DNA of 64,000 bases from Hydrocarboniclastica marina. Lineage in GTDB: Bacteria > Pseudomonadota > Gammaproteobacteria > Pseudomonadales > Oleiphilaceae. How positions within the stretch are numbered: the stretch's first letter is position 1; each line of letters starts with the position of its first letter. Under the pieces are notes generated by a model that worked only from the letters and a program-made list of their open reading frames with translations, ran no database searches and was not told the DNA's origin. The translations under genes were made by a program, and so were the position numbers. This document shows, in pieces, positions 18,991-27,116 of the stretch. Location: NCBI RefSeq assembly GCF_004851605.1, contig NZ_CP031093.1, positions 2,976,692 through 3,040,691 on the forward strand, given 5' to 3'.

Positions 18991-19027
18991 AGCGGATAAC
19001 GTTGAGGTTCAGTGGATAATATTGAGG
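18991..19027. repeat. Imperfect 17-bp direct repeat between yibQ and hisF
   Basis: AGCGGATAACGTTGAGG (18991-19007) and AGTGGATAATATTGAGG (19011-19027) agree at 14 of 17 positions with a 20-bp period. They lie between two convergent genes. No stem-loop or known site was recognised. Confidence 0.4.
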
Positions 19028-19080
19028 CCGTGAGACACCGGCAGATCCGCCGCGCTCTGCCAGGCATCGGACTGGTTTTA

Positions 19081-19854
19081 CTAAAGCCTGACCTCTACGC
19101 CGCGGTCCCGCATATACTGCTTCGCCTGGGGTATGGTGTATTCGCCAAAGTGAAAAATGGACGCGGCGAGCACTGCATCCGCCCCACCATGAATAACCCC
19201 ATCGACCAGATGATCCAGGGTCCCCACCCCACCTGAAGCAATCACGGGGACCGGCACCGCGTCGCTCACGGCGCGGGTCACACCCAGATCAAATCCGGCT
19301 TTTGTGCCGTCACGATCCATGCTGGTCAGCAGAATCTCGCCTGCTCCGAAATCAGTCATCTTGCGCGCCCAGGCTACCGCGTCGAGACCCGTTGGTTTAC
19401 GGCCGCCGTGGGTAAATATTTCCCAGCGGGGCGGCTCGCCTTCGCGGCTGACCCGTTTGGCATCGATCGCGACCACGATACACTGGCTGCCGAAGCGCTC
19501 CGCGGCCTGGCGGACGAATTCGGGCTCAAAAACAGCCGCTGTATTGATCGAAACCTTGTCGGCGCCCGCATTCAGCAGCTGTCTGATATGGTCGACGTTG
19601 CGAACACCGCCCCCTACTGTAAGCGGAATAAACACCTCGCTGGCCATACGCTCGACCGTTTCATAGGTGGTATCCCGGCTTTCATGGCTCGCGGTAATGT
19701 CGAGAAAGGTGATCTCATCGGCGCCCTGCTCATTATATTTGCGGGCTATTTCAACCGGATCACCAGCGTCCCGAATGCCGACGAAATTGACGCCTTTGAC
19801 GACCCGGCCTTTATCCACATCAAGGCACGGAATGATCCGCTTGGCCAGGCTCAT
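19081..19854 (-). CDS. hisF: Imidazole glycerol phosphate synthase, cyclase subunit
   Basis: Cyclase half of the HisF-HisH enzyme, making imidazole glycerol phosphate and AICAR in histidine synthesis. The 257-aa (beta-alpha)8 barrel starts [21 protein letters not shown], placing the start at 19854, where it overlaps hisA by 4 bp. The catalytic aspartates are in PCLDVDKG and in IVVAIDAKR, with the phosphate-binding [12 protein letters not shown] near the C-terminus. It is the last gene of the minus-strand hisB-hisH-hisA-hisF run. Confidence 0.97.
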   Translation of the reverse strand: MSLAKRIIPCLDVDKGRVVKGVNFVGIRDAGDPVEIARKYNEQGADEITFLDITASHESRDTTYETVERMASEVFIPLTVGGGVRNVDHIRQLLNAGADKVSINTAAVFEPEFVRQAAERFGSQCIVVAIDAKRVSREGEPPRWEIFTHGGRKPTGLDAVAWARKMTDFGAGEILLTSMDRDGTKAGFDLGVTRAVSDAVPVPVIASGGVGTLDHLVDGVIHGGADAVLAASIFHFGEYTIPQAKQYMRDRGVEVRL

Positions 19855-20594
19855 GACGCTTGGTTCCGGGCGTCGCACCAGGCTTGAGCCTCGGCGACGT
19901 CAAGGCCGCCCTCGTATATAGCGCGGCCTGTTATGGCTCCGAGGATGCCCTGGTCTGCCACTTCAGCCAGACGCCGGATGTCGTCCATGTTAGTGACACC
20001 GCCTGATGCGATCACCGGGATCGTACTCGCCTGACCCATGGCAACGGTCGCTTCGACATTGACGCCCTGCATCATTCCATCCCGCGCGATATCGGTATAG
20101 ACGATAGCGCTGACGCCATCGCTGGCAAACCGGCGAGCCAGGTCGACGGCCGCAATCTCGGACACCTCCGCCCAACCATCGGTTGCCACGAACCCGTTAG
20201 AGGCGTCGAGCCCGACAATGATGTGGCCGGGGAAGGCCTTGCAGGCTTCAGCCACAAACGCCGGCTCCTTAACTGCCTTGGTACCGATGATGACCCACTC
20301 AACGCCCGCCTTAAGGTAGGCTTCAATAGTGTCCAGCGACCGGATACCGCCGCCGATCTGGATGGGCAGCGCCGGGTAGCGGCGGGCAATAGCCTGAACG
20401 ATTTCGCCGTTGACAGGCTCACCGGCAAAGGCCCCATTGAGGTCAACCAGATGCAGGCGCCGTGCTCCGGCATTTACCCAGCGACCGGCGACCTCTACAG
20501 GGTCGTCATCGAACACGGTTGAATCTTCCATCCGGCCCTGGCGCAGGCGTACGCACTGCCCATCCTTCAGGTCGATAGCGGGAATAATCAGCAT
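19851..20594 (-). CDS. hisA: ProFAR isomerase (1-(5-phosphoribosyl)-5-[(5-phosphoribosylamino)methylideneamino]imidazole-4-carboxamide isomerase)
   Basis: Amadori-type isomerase preceding HisF/HisH in histidine synthesis. The 247-aa barrel starts [20 protein letters not shown] with the general base aspartate at residue 8; the general acid aspartate is in [27 protein letters not shown] is the C-terminal phosphate site. It is separated from hisH by 13 bp and overlaps hisF by ATGA. Confidence 0.97.
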   Translation of the reverse strand: MLIIPAIDLKDGQCVRLRQGRMEDSTVFDDDPVEVAGRWVNAGARRLHLVDLNGAFAGEPVNGEIVQAIARRYPALPIQIGGGIRSLDTIEAYLKAGVEWVIIGTKAVKEPAFVAEACKAFPGHIIVGLDASNGFVATDGWAEVSEIAAVDLARRFASDGVSAIVYTDIARDGMMQGVNVEATVAMGQASTIPVIASGGVTNMDDIRRLAEVADQGILGAITGRAIYEGGLDVAEAQAWCDARNQAS

Positions 20595-20607
20595 GGGGGT
20601 AATCCTG

Positions 20608-21255
20608 TTATGAGTTCGCGCCCGGCCAGGCGATAAAGTTCTTCAGCAACTGCAACCCGGCCTTATGGCTTTTTTCCGGGTGAAATTGGACCGCGACAAT
20701 GTTGTCTCTGGCGAGCGCCGCGGCCGCGTCTACGCCGTAGTGAACCCGACCGATTGTTGCGGCGTTACTGGCGGCGACGTAATAGCTGTGGACGAAGTAA
20801 AAACGCTCGCCGTCGGGTATGTCATGCCAAATGGGGTGCGCGGCCTGTCGGTTCTGCCAGACTTCATTCCAGCCCATATGGGGCACTTTCAGTCGCAGGT
20901 CCCCCTCACGCAGCTCATTGCCAAAAAAGTCCACACTGCCGGGGAACAGGCCGATGCAATCGACGCCCTGGTTCTCTTCGCTACGGGTGAGAAGAGCCTG
21001 CATGCCTACGCATATGCCCAACAGCGGCCGGTCGCGGCTGACTTCGCGGACGAGTTCATCAACTCCGAGCCGGCGAATTTCTGCCATACAGTCCCGTATT
21101 GCCCCAACGCCAGGAAGTATGACCCGGTCGGCTTCCCGCACGACAGCCGGATCAGATGTCACTTCGACGCGAAGGTCAGGCGCCACGTGCTCAACAGCTT
21201 TACCGACTGAGTGCAGGTTGCCCATTCCGTAATCGATGATAGCAACGGTTTTCAT
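20608..21255 (-). CDS. hisH: Imidazole glycerol phosphate synthase, glutaminase subunit
   Basis: Class I glutamine amidotransferase that feeds ammonia to HisF. The 215-aa protein starts [20 protein letters not shown]. It shows the nucleophile cysteine in [12 protein letters not shown] (about residue 83) and the His/Glu pair in [16 protein letters not shown] (about residues 195-197). It lies between hisB (118-bp gap) and hisA. Confidence 0.97.
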   Translation of the reverse strand: MKTVAIIDYGMGNLHSVGKAVEHVAPDLRVEVTSDPAVVREADRVILPGVGAIRDCMAEIRRLGVDELVREVSRDRPLLGICVGMQALLTRSEENQGVDCIGLFPGSVDFFGNELREGDLRLKVPHMGWNEVWQNRQAAHPIWHDIPDGERFYFVHSYYVAASNAATIGRVHYGVDAAAALARDNIVAVQFHPEKSHKAGLQLLKNFIAWPGANS

Positions 21256-21373
21256 GCAACCTCACGGGTGGTTTTTTTATCAGACAGGACTTCAGGGGAG
21301 CCCGGCAAGGGGACCAGGCTCAAGGCGATCAATACGCTCGAGCAGAACAATGGACCAGAGCCCTGGCTACGGC

Positions 21374-21967
21374 TCAGAGCGAACCTTTGGTCGATGGCGT
21401 AATGTCCGCCATGCGGTCGTCAAATTCGACCGCCATCCGCAGCGCGCGTCCGAACGCCTTGAATACGGTTTCGATTTGGTGATGGGTGTTCTTGCCTCGC
21501 AGGTTATCGATGTGCAGCGTAACCATGGCGTGGTTTATGAAGCCCCGGAAGAACTCCTCAAACAGATCCACATCAAAGCCGCCAACGACAGCGCGGGTAA
21601 AATCAATGTTCTGAATCAGCCCCGGGCGCCCGGACAGGTCAATGACTACGCGCGACAGGGCTTCATCCAGCGGAACATAGGCATGGCCATAACGCCTTAT
21701 GCCCTTTTTGTCGCCCACCGCCTGCCGAAACGCCTGGCCCAATGTGATGCCGACATCTTCGACCGTGTGATGGTCGTCAATCTGCAGGTCACCGCGGGAC
21801 CTGATATCAAGGTCGATCAGGCCATGACGGGCGATCTGGTCCATCATGTGCTCAAGGAAAGGCACGCCGGTATCGAACTTTCCGACGCCGGTGCCATCCA
21901 GGTTCAGCTCAACGGTGATCTGGGTTTCGAGGGTGTTGCGTTCCACCCGCGCCTTGCGCTCTGACAT
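21374..21967 (-). CDS. hisB: Imidazoleglycerol-phosphate dehydratase
   Basis: Manganese-dependent dehydratase of histidine synthesis, here a 197-aa monofunctional form without the phosphatase domain found in E. coli HisB. It begins [20 protein letters not shown]. It carries the metal-binding motifs [23 protein letters not shown], and [14 protein letters not shown] with KAFGRALR. It is first of the four his genes on this strand; the SRPBCC gene lies 161 bp upstream in the same direction. Confidence 0.97.
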   Translation of the reverse strand: MSERKARVERNTLETQITVELNLDGTGVGKFDTGVPFLEHMMDQIARHGLIDLDIRSRGDLQIDDHHTVEDVGITLGQAFRQAVGDKKGIRRYGHAYVPLDEALSRVVIDLSGRPGLIQNIDFTRAVVGGFDVDLFEEFFRGFINHAMVTLHIDNLRGKNTHHQIETVFKAFGRALRMAVEFDDRMADITPSTKGSL

Positions 21968-22128
21968 GGTGCCTCTGGGCTATGAGTTGAAACTGACTTA
22001 GATACCGCCGCGGGGTCGCGCGCGTGTACGCGGCCCACGACGATTGAGAACGCCATTATACCGACATCGGCTGGCGCCGTCGCCTCTGCTGCGAACCAGA
22101 CAATTGGTTATCAGTCCCGGAGCCCAGC

Positions 22129-22599
22129 TCAGGATTTGCTGAAATGGTTCTGCAGATTCTGGATGTACTGGTCAACCAGCGAGTTGAACTCATGCTTGAC
22201 TACCGGACTGAGGGCCAACTTGAGCAGTCCCGGCAGAGGCAGAGTCATCTCGGCTTCAGTCCTGAACTCCAGGTGCGTGCGCCCGCCCTGCCCTTTCTTG
22301 ACCTTCCACTTGCCCGATACGATACCGTTGCCTTCACCTTCTACCGGCGTCCAGGTGATCTCCCCCGCATCGCGGTCGTCGTGATACCGACACGCGTACA
22401 CGGCCTGCAACGAGTGCTTATCAATGCCGATTTTCTCCATCTCCCAGCGGTAAGCGTTGTCACCTATGGGTTCCAGTCGCTCAAGCTTGGGAAAATACCG
22501 GGTCGACTCAGGAACATCGGCGAGTAAAGTAAACACGCTGTCAAAGTCGCTCTCAACGTCGAACGAACGGTTAATCTCAATACCAACACGAATGGTCAT
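22129..22599 (-). CDS. SRPBCC-fold (START/polyketide cyclase-like) protein
   Basis: Small cytoplasmic protein of 156 aa with the pattern of the SRPBCC hydrophobic-pocket fold: RVGIEINRSFDVESDFDSVF, DVPESTRYFPKLERLEPIG, ITWTPVEGEGNGIVSGKWKV, HLEFRTEAEMTLPLPGLLKL, and a long C-terminal helix ending NLQNHFSKS. The ligand is unknown. The start at 22599 has GGAG seven bases upstream; the longer frame to 22725 has no support. It is upstream of hisB on the same strand but 161 bp away, so co-transcription is uncertain. Confidence 0.75.
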   Translation of the reverse strand: MTIRVGIEINRSFDVESDFDSVFTLLADVPESTRYFPKLERLEPIGDNAYRWEMEKIGIDKHSLQAVYACRYHDDRDAGEITWTPVEGEGNGIVSGKWKVKKGQGGRTHLEFRTEAEMTLPLPGLLKLALSPVVKHEFNSLVDQYIQNLQNHFSKS

Positions 22600-22911
22600 A
22601 GTGATCTCCAACTGGCCGACTTTTCCTTTCACTTCCTGAGCGGATCCGCCCCAGGCATGGAAATCCCGGTCCCTATATTTGTTTTGGCAGTCGATCGTTG
22701 CCCGCCCTGAATTACTCGCGCGCAAGATTATCCATTTTACCCGTCAGTGTCGACCCGGTGCGCAAATAGGTAGAATCACGCGCAGGGTTGGCTGCGATAG
22801 ATTCCCCGGCTTAACATTTCCTGCACATCAGGTAGGGTGGTAGCCGGTCTCGTACTCGGGTCGATCAATGGAGCAGAGAGTCGACAACACAATCGCAACA
22901 GGGAAAAGCAC
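22600..22911. other. Divergent intergenic region, no feature recognised
   Basis: About 310 bp separate the SRPBCC gene (minus) from asmA (plus). The region must hold both promoters, but I could not fix convincing -35/-10 pairs. Short open frames here are extensions of the flanking genes. No RNA gene or repeat was seen. Confidence 0.4.
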
Positions 22912-25116
22912 ATGAAAGTCTTCCGCATACTGGGTCTTACGCTTCTGGGTATAGTCGCACTGTTGTTTGCCCTGGTCGTCGTTGCAACGCTGGTGATTGA
23001 TCCCAATACCTACAAGCCCCAGATCGAGAGCGCCGTTGAGGATGCGACGCGGCTGGACCTGACCCTGGATGGCGATATCGACTGGTCCTTATTCCCGCTG
23101 GGCCTGACACTCAACGACGTTAACGCTGACCTTGATGGCGAGCTGTTTGCGCGACTCGACAACCTCGTTGCCCAGGTTGATTTGTGGTCCCTCCTGCGCT
23201 TCGAACCACAGGTCGACACATTTATCCTGGAAGGCATGACGGCCAATCTTGTGCGCAATGAGCAAGGCGAAGGCAACTGGGAGCGGATCATGCGCGAGTC
23301 GCCGGACCAGCCTACCGAACCGGCCGCTGCAGAAACTCCTGAGACCGAAACCGGGGAGCAGTCCCAGCCCCTGCAGTTTGAAATAAATGAAGTGCGTATC
23401 GCCGACGCAGAGCTCAGGTTCACTGATCAGGCCAGTGGCCAGGAGCTTGTATTGGACCGGGTCAACCTGGTGTCCGAAAACATCAGCCTGGGCACGACTT
23501 TTCCTTTCGAGTTGAACTTCCATGTAGCCACCAGCCAGCCCCCGCTTGATGTAGAAGGCAGCGTTACCGCAGCCGTCAACGTCTCTGAAGACCTAAAGCG
23601 CTTCGTTATCAACGACCTGGAGAGCCAATACCAGGTTGCAGGGGAGCCCGTAGGCGGCAAAACGGTAGAGGCGGCCCTCTCCGGCGACATGAAAGTGGAC
23701 CTTGATACCGAAACCGCTTCTCTCGCAGATCTTCGGGTGCAGCTTGCCAACCTGGTGCTGCGCGCTGACGTCAACATCGACGGTTTCGGGGACACGCCAC
23801 AGATTAACGGCAATCTTGCGATCGAGCCGTTTTCTGCGCGGGTGTTGCTGGCAGCACTGGGCCAACCCCCCATCGAAACCCAGGACCCCGACACGCTGCA
23901 GCAGATTGGCCTCGAAACTGACATTGCAGGACCAGCCGGCCAGCTCGAGCTCAATAATCTTGTGCTCACACTTGACCAGACCCAGTTCAAGGGCACCGGC
24001 CGCTATGGCTTTGCCGACAGCGCAGTAAAACTGAATCTGCAGGGCAACAAGCTCAATCTTGACCGGTATCTGCCGCCGCCGTCAGAAGAGGAAGATGCGC
24101 CCGCCGTAGCCGACGCTCAAGGAGCTGCCGGGGCGGCACCGACTGCTGCGGATGCCGAGAATGCCGAAACCTCTGAGACAGACCTTCTCCCGCTGGAAAC
24201 ATTGCGCGATCTCGTGTTCGACGTACGCCTGGGCCTTGGTGAACTGATCGCCAAGAACCTTACAATTTCCGACATTGAGGTCCGGTCCACCGGTCAAAAC
24301 GGGCTTATCAACGTCGACCCTGTAAAAGCTCAACTTTATGGCGGTGACGTCCTCCTCACGGCCCGTCTCGACGCGCGCAGCGATACCCCGAAATGGCAGG
24401 TCAGCCAGCGCCTGAACAATGTTGAGACCCTGCCACTGCTGAGAGACCTGGCAGAGCTCGAGCTTGTTTCCGGCAAGATCAACCTGCGCGCGGATGTCAC
24501 CACCACCGGTAACCGCGTCTCCAGCCTGCGAGAAAATGCCGACGGTAACGCGTCCTTCACTATGGCAGATGGCGCGTTTGAGTCAGTCAACCTGACGGCC
24601 TACGCCTGCCAGGGAATTGCGCTCGCAAACGGGGAGACTATCGATACCAGTACCTGGCCGGCGCGTACGAAGTTTGAAGACCTCAGCGCGGTCATGCAGA
24701 TAGACGGCAATGTCCTCGACAATAACAACCTCTCGGCGGCGCTCGGAGGGTTGGATCTCGACGGCGAGGGTACGGTAGACCTGGCCAGGATGATGCTCGA
24801 CTACGAACTGGGCTTGCGGGTAGTTGGTGCGGTGCACGAGAACAACGCCTGCCGGGTCAACGAACGCATAATGAACATCGCTATTCCGCTGGAATGCCGG
24901 GGCAGCCTGGAGGATCCAGGCAGCCTCTGCTCCTTCGACGGATCGCGCTTTCGCGACGCCCTTAAGGACATGGCCAAAGCAGACGTACAACGCAAAGCCA
25001 ACAAGGAAATTGATCGCGCCGTCGACAAGCAACTGGACAAGGTTCTGGGTGGCGAAGAAGACAGCGGAACGCGCAAGCAGATCAAGGACGCCGTGAAGGG
25101 CCTGTTCAATCGATGA
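22912..25116 (+). CDS. asmA: AsmA family protein
   Basis: Envelope protein of the AsmA/TamB-like bridge group, thought to act in phospholipid transport or outer-membrane assembly. The 734-aa protein has an N-terminal membrane anchor (residues about 6-28, ILGLTLLGIVALLFALVVVA). The AsmA N-domain follows, with IDPNTYKPQIESAVEDATRL and WSLFPLGLTLNDVNADL. A Glu/Pro/Ala-rich linker (about residues 145-165) and a second low-complexity linker (about 400-425) flank beta-rich segments. The conserved C-domain includes GLDLDGEGTVDLARMMLDYEL. The ATG at 22912 follows AGGGAAA. Its stop overlaps the mutY start (ATGA), so the two are coupled. Confidence 0.9.
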   Translation: MKVFRILGLTLLGIVALLFALVVVATLVIDPNTYKPQIESAVEDATRLDLTLDGDIDWSLFPLGLTLNDVNADLDGELFARLDNLVAQVDLWSLLRFEPQVDTFILEGMTANLVRNEQGEGNWERIMRESPDQPTEPAAAETPETETGEQSQPLQFEINEVRIADAELRFTDQASGQELVLDRVNLVSENISLGTTFPFELNFHVATSQPPLDVEGSVTAAVNVSEDLKRFVINDLESQYQVAGEPVGGKTVEAALSGDMKVDLDTETASLADLRVQLANLVLRADVNIDGFGDTPQINGNLAIEPFSARVLLAALGQPPIETQDPDTLQQIGLETDIAGPAGQLELNNLVLTLDQTQFKGTGRYGFADSAVKLNLQGNKLNLDRYLPPPSEEEDAPAVADAQGAAGAAPTAADAENAETSETDLLPLETLRDLVFDVRLGLGELIAKNLTISDIEVRSTGQNGLINVDPVKAQLYGGDVLLTARLDARSDTPKWQVSQRLNNVETLPLLRDLAELELVSGKINLRADVTTTGNRVSSLRENADGNASFTMADGAFESVNLTAYACQGIALANGETIDTSTWPARTKFEDLSAVMQIDGNVLDNNNLSAALGGLDLDGEGTVDLARMMLDYELGLRVVGAVHENNACRVNERIMNIAIPLECRGSLEDPGSLCSFDGSRFRDALKDMAKADVQRKANKEIDRAVDKQLDKVLGGEEDSGTRKQIKDAVKGLFNR

Positions 25117-26186
25117 ACTCCTATGCGGAGCGCTTGCTTGACTGGTATGACCGCAACGGACGCAAGGCACTGCCCTGGCATAGAAACCGCAACGCCTACC
25201 GGGTCTGGCTATCGGAGATCATGCTCCAGCAGACCCAGGTGGCCACGGTTATACCTTACTTCGAGCGATTTACGAGCCGCTTTCCGGATGTCAACGCGTT
25301 GGCTCAGGCGCCACTTGACGATGTGCTCCAGCACTGGGCGGGACTCGGCTATTACGCCCGGGCCCGCAACCTCCACCGCGCAGCCAAGCTGGTTGCGGAG
25401 CGCCACCATGGGGTCTTTCCGGACACACTGGAGGCACTGGTCGATCTGCCGGGCATTGGCCGGTCGACCGGCGGCGCAATCCTGGCACAGGCTTACGGCA
25501 AGCCCGCCGCTATCCTCGACGGTAACGTCAAACGCGTGCTGGCCCGCTACCACGCTGTGGAAGGCTGGCCAGGGCGCAGCGACGTGCTGAACAGACTGTG
25601 GCGTCACGCAGAAGAGAAGACGCCTCGCGACGTTACCGCCGAGCGGATGCAGGCCTTCACCCAGGCGAGTATGGATCTTGGGGCACTGGTCTGCACCCGC
25701 CGGCGTCCTGCATGCCTGGATTGCCCGCATTTGGGCTTCTGCGAGGCACAACTGAAGGGCAACCCCCACGATTACCCCGCCCCGAAGCCGAAAAAGGTTA
25801 TGCCCGAGAAAGCGGTCTGGTTACTCTGGCTGGAAAACAGCAAAGGACGTTTGCTGCTTGAACGGCGCCCGCCAACCGGAATCTGGGGCGGTATGTGGAG
25901 CTTACCTGAAGCAGATGCCGACCTGGACGCAGATGACCTTCCGGGCTATTGCCAGCAGACGCTGGGGCTATCCTGTGGAACGCCCGAGAGGCTCGCGAGC
26001 TTCCGACATACCTTCAGCCATTATCATCTGGACGTTCAGCCGGTGCGCCTCGCTGTAACCAGCACGACCGCCGTGGCCGACACTGACAACCGCGACTGGC
26101 TGCTGCCATCAGACGCCGTGGCGCGAGGCCTTCCCGCACCCATCCGCAAGGTCTTGATGGAGCCCGGACTTTGCCTGGAAGCCTAG
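25113..26186 (+). CDS. mutY: A/G-specific adenine DNA glycosylase
   Basis: Removes adenine mispaired with 8-oxoguanine or guanine. At 357 aa it is full length. Motifs seen are PWHRNRNAYRVWLSEIMLQQTQV (with the catalytic glutamate of the helix), the GLGYYARARNLHRAA segment, the helix-hairpin-helix LPGIGRSTGGAIL and the Asp-containing AAILDGNVKRVLARY. The [4Fe-4S] loop has cysteines in VCTRRRPACLDCPHLGFC. The C-terminal NUDIX-like recognition domain has PPTGIWGGMWSLPEA and FRHTFSHYHLD. It is coupled to asmA and followed by yggX, the order seen in Pseudomonas. Confidence 0.97.
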   Translation: MNSYAERLLDWYDRNGRKALPWHRNRNAYRVWLSEIMLQQTQVATVIPYFERFTSRFPDVNALAQAPLDDVLQHWAGLGYYARARNLHRAAKLVAERHHGVFPDTLEALVDLPGIGRSTGGAILAQAYGKPAAILDGNVKRVLARYHAVEGWPGRSDVLNRLWRHAEEKTPRDVTAERMQAFTQASMDLGALVCTRRRPACLDCPHLGFCEAQLKGNPHDYPAPKPKKVMPEKAVWLLWLENSKGRLLLERRPPTGIWGGMWSLPEADADLDADDLPGYCQQTLGLSCGTPERLASFRHTFSHYHLDVQPVRLAVTSTTAVADTDNRDWLLPSDAVARGLPAPIRKVLMEPGLCLEA

Positions 26187-26282
26187 TGTGACGTGTGGTT
26201 ATTCAGTACCGTTGCCACGTCGGATACAGCCTTTGGTATGATTGCGCAACACACTTCCCCAAACAGCACGACCGGAGTCTTG

Positions 26283-26567
26283 ATGAGCCGTACCGTATTT
26301 TGCCGCAAGTATCAGAAAGAGATGGATGGCCTGGACTTCCCGCCCCTGCCCGGAGCCATGGGTCAGGACATTTTTGAAAACGTGTCGAAGCAGGCCTGGG
26401 AGGAGTGGCAGCACCACCAGACTATGCTGATCAACGAAAAACACCTGAACATGATGGACCCTGAGGCCCGCAAGTACTTGCTGACGCAGATGAAGCACTT
26501 CCTCAGCAACGAAAGCTACGATAGTGCCGAGGGCTACACGCCACCGACCAACGATAACCCTGAGTAA
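26283..26567 (+). CDS. yggX: Probable Fe(2+)-trafficking protein YggX
   Basis: Small protein linked to iron handling and protection of Fe-S clusters from oxidation. The 94-aa product [20 protein letters not shown] carries the conserved cysteine 7. It continues with [35 protein letters not shown] and LSNESYD. GGAG lies about six bases before the ATG at 26283, so the longer frame from 26193 is not used. It sits 96 bp downstream of mutY, a widely conserved pair. Confidence 0.95.
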   Translation: MSRTVFCRKYQKEMDGLDFPPLPGAMGQDIFENVSKQAWEEWQHHQTMLINEKHLNMMDPEARKYLLTQMKHFLSNESYDSAEGYTPPTNDNPE

Positions 26568-26628
26568 ATAGCGAACAGTTTGAACAGCCTGAGTCGCCCA
26601 AAGCTGAAAAAATCTGGCCAGCTCACCC

Positions 26629-26657
26629 TTGACTCACCGCAAGCAAACGGGTTTAAT
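26629..26657 (+). promoter_or_regulatory. tRNA-Phe promoter
   Basis: TTGACT (26629-26634), a 17-bp spacer and TTTAAT (26652-26657) form a good sigma-70 promoter. The downstream discriminator AGCGCCCC is GC-rich, as in stringently controlled stable-RNA promoters. The expected start is only about five bases before the mature tRNA. Confidence 0.75.
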
Positions 26658-26668
26658 AGCGCCCCGTT

Positions 26669-26744
26669 GCCCAGATAGCTCAGTTGGTAGAGCAGGGGAT
26701 TGAAAATCCCCGTGTCCGTGGTTCGATTCCGCGTCTGGGCACCA
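26669..26744 (+). tRNA. pheT-like tRNA: tRNA-Phe (anticodon GAA)
   Basis: A 76-nt cloverleaf with CCA encoded. The acceptor stem pairs GCCCAGA with TCTGGGC. The D-arm is AGCTCAGTTGGTAGAGC. The anticodon stem GGGGA/TCCCC encloses the loop TTGAAAA with anticodon GAA at 26702-26704. The T-arm is CGTGG-TTCGATT-CCGCG. Its last 24 nt are copied exactly twice downstream (26847-26870 and 26972-26995). It is followed at once by a terminator. Confidence 0.98.
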
Positions 26745-26870
26745 TTATTATTTAAGAGCCGGCTGCCAAGCCGGCTTTTTTATTGCCTGAGAGTTCACCA
26801 CGGACGGGCACCTGGCGGCGCCAGTGTCCGTGACCTCGCCGGCCGCGTTCGATTCCGCGTCTGGGCACCA
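26745..26870 (+). repeat. tRNA-tail tandem repeat, unit A (126 bp)
   Basis: The unit starts right after the tRNA CCA. It contains TTATT, an intrinsic terminator, a spacer with a self-complementary segment (CACGGAC at about 26798-26804 pairs with GTCCGTG), the short tRNA-like GTGTCCGTG, a 14-nt insert, and an exact copy of the last 24 nt of tRNA-Phe (26847-26870). From ATTGCC to the end it differs from unit B at about four positions. It lacks the D and anticodon arms, so it cannot be a tRNA. The arrangement resembles the rtT repeats after tyrT in E. coli. Confidence 0.85.
26757..26781 (+). terminator. Intrinsic terminator after tRNA-Phe
   Basis: The palindromic arm AGCCGGCT occurs twice (26757-26764 and 26769-26776) with a GCCA loop and a six-T run. 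Confidence 0.9.
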
Positions 26871-26995
26871 TTATTCTAAAAGGCCGGCTGATTAGTCGGC
26901 CTTTTTATTGCCCGAGAGTTCACCACAGACGGGCACCTGACGGCGCCAGGGTCCGTGACCTCGCCGGCCGCGTTCGATTCCGCGTCTGGGCACCA
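26871..26995 (+). repeat. tRNA-tail tandem repeat, unit B (125 bp)
   Basis: The second copy of the unit again ends in the exact 24-nt tRNA-Phe tail with CCA (26972-26995). Its terminator arms differ from unit A (GGCCGGCT/AGTCGGCC) but still pair, using one G-T pair, whereas the spacer hairpin has become imperfect. A third copy begins at 26996 and stops after 21 bp, inside the left arm of the terminator. Confidence 0.85.
26881..26906 (+). terminator. Second intrinsic terminator, inside repeat unit B
   Basis: Stem GGCCGGCT (26882-26889) pairs with AGTCGGCC (26894-26901) around a GATT loop. Flanking A-T pairs extend it, and five Ts follow. Confidence 0.85.
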
Positions 26996-27016
26996 TTATT
27001 CTAAAAGGCCGGCTGA
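26996..27016 (+). repeat. Truncated third copy of the tRNA-tail repeat
   Basis: The 21 bp after the third tRNA tail repeat the start of unit B (TTATTCTAAAAGGCC and following bases) and then diverge at 27017, leaving only the left half of a terminator. The last tail therefore has no complete terminator of its own. Confidence 0.8.
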
Positions 27017-27065
27017 CCCCACCTCACCCAGCAACCGCGCAGCCGCATATGTCCATTCACGTGCT

Positions 27066-27089
27066 AATGTCTAGCCACCAATGTCTAGC
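27066..27089. repeat. Short direct repeat upstream of the NYN gene
   Basis: AATGTCTAGC occurs at 27066-27075 and 27080-27089, a 14-bp period, 28 bp before the NYN start codon. It could be a regulator site, or a slip-strand duplication. No consensus was recognised. Confidence 0.35.
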
Positions 27090-27116
27090 GAAGCGGAATA
27101 GCCACGAGGCCGGGAA

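Noticed and set aside
26847..26995. Additional tRNA genes or pseudogene tRNAs
   Set aside because: Only the T-arm 3' part and acceptor 3' strand are copied; the 5' acceptor strand, D-arm and anticodon arm are missing, and the bases before the T-loop do not pair with CCGCG.
26669..27016. CRISPR array or attachment site of an integrative element
   Set aside because: The repeats are only two to three long units without unique spacers of constant length, and no integrase, cas or phage gene is nearby. An old recombination scar remains possible, but no element is present.
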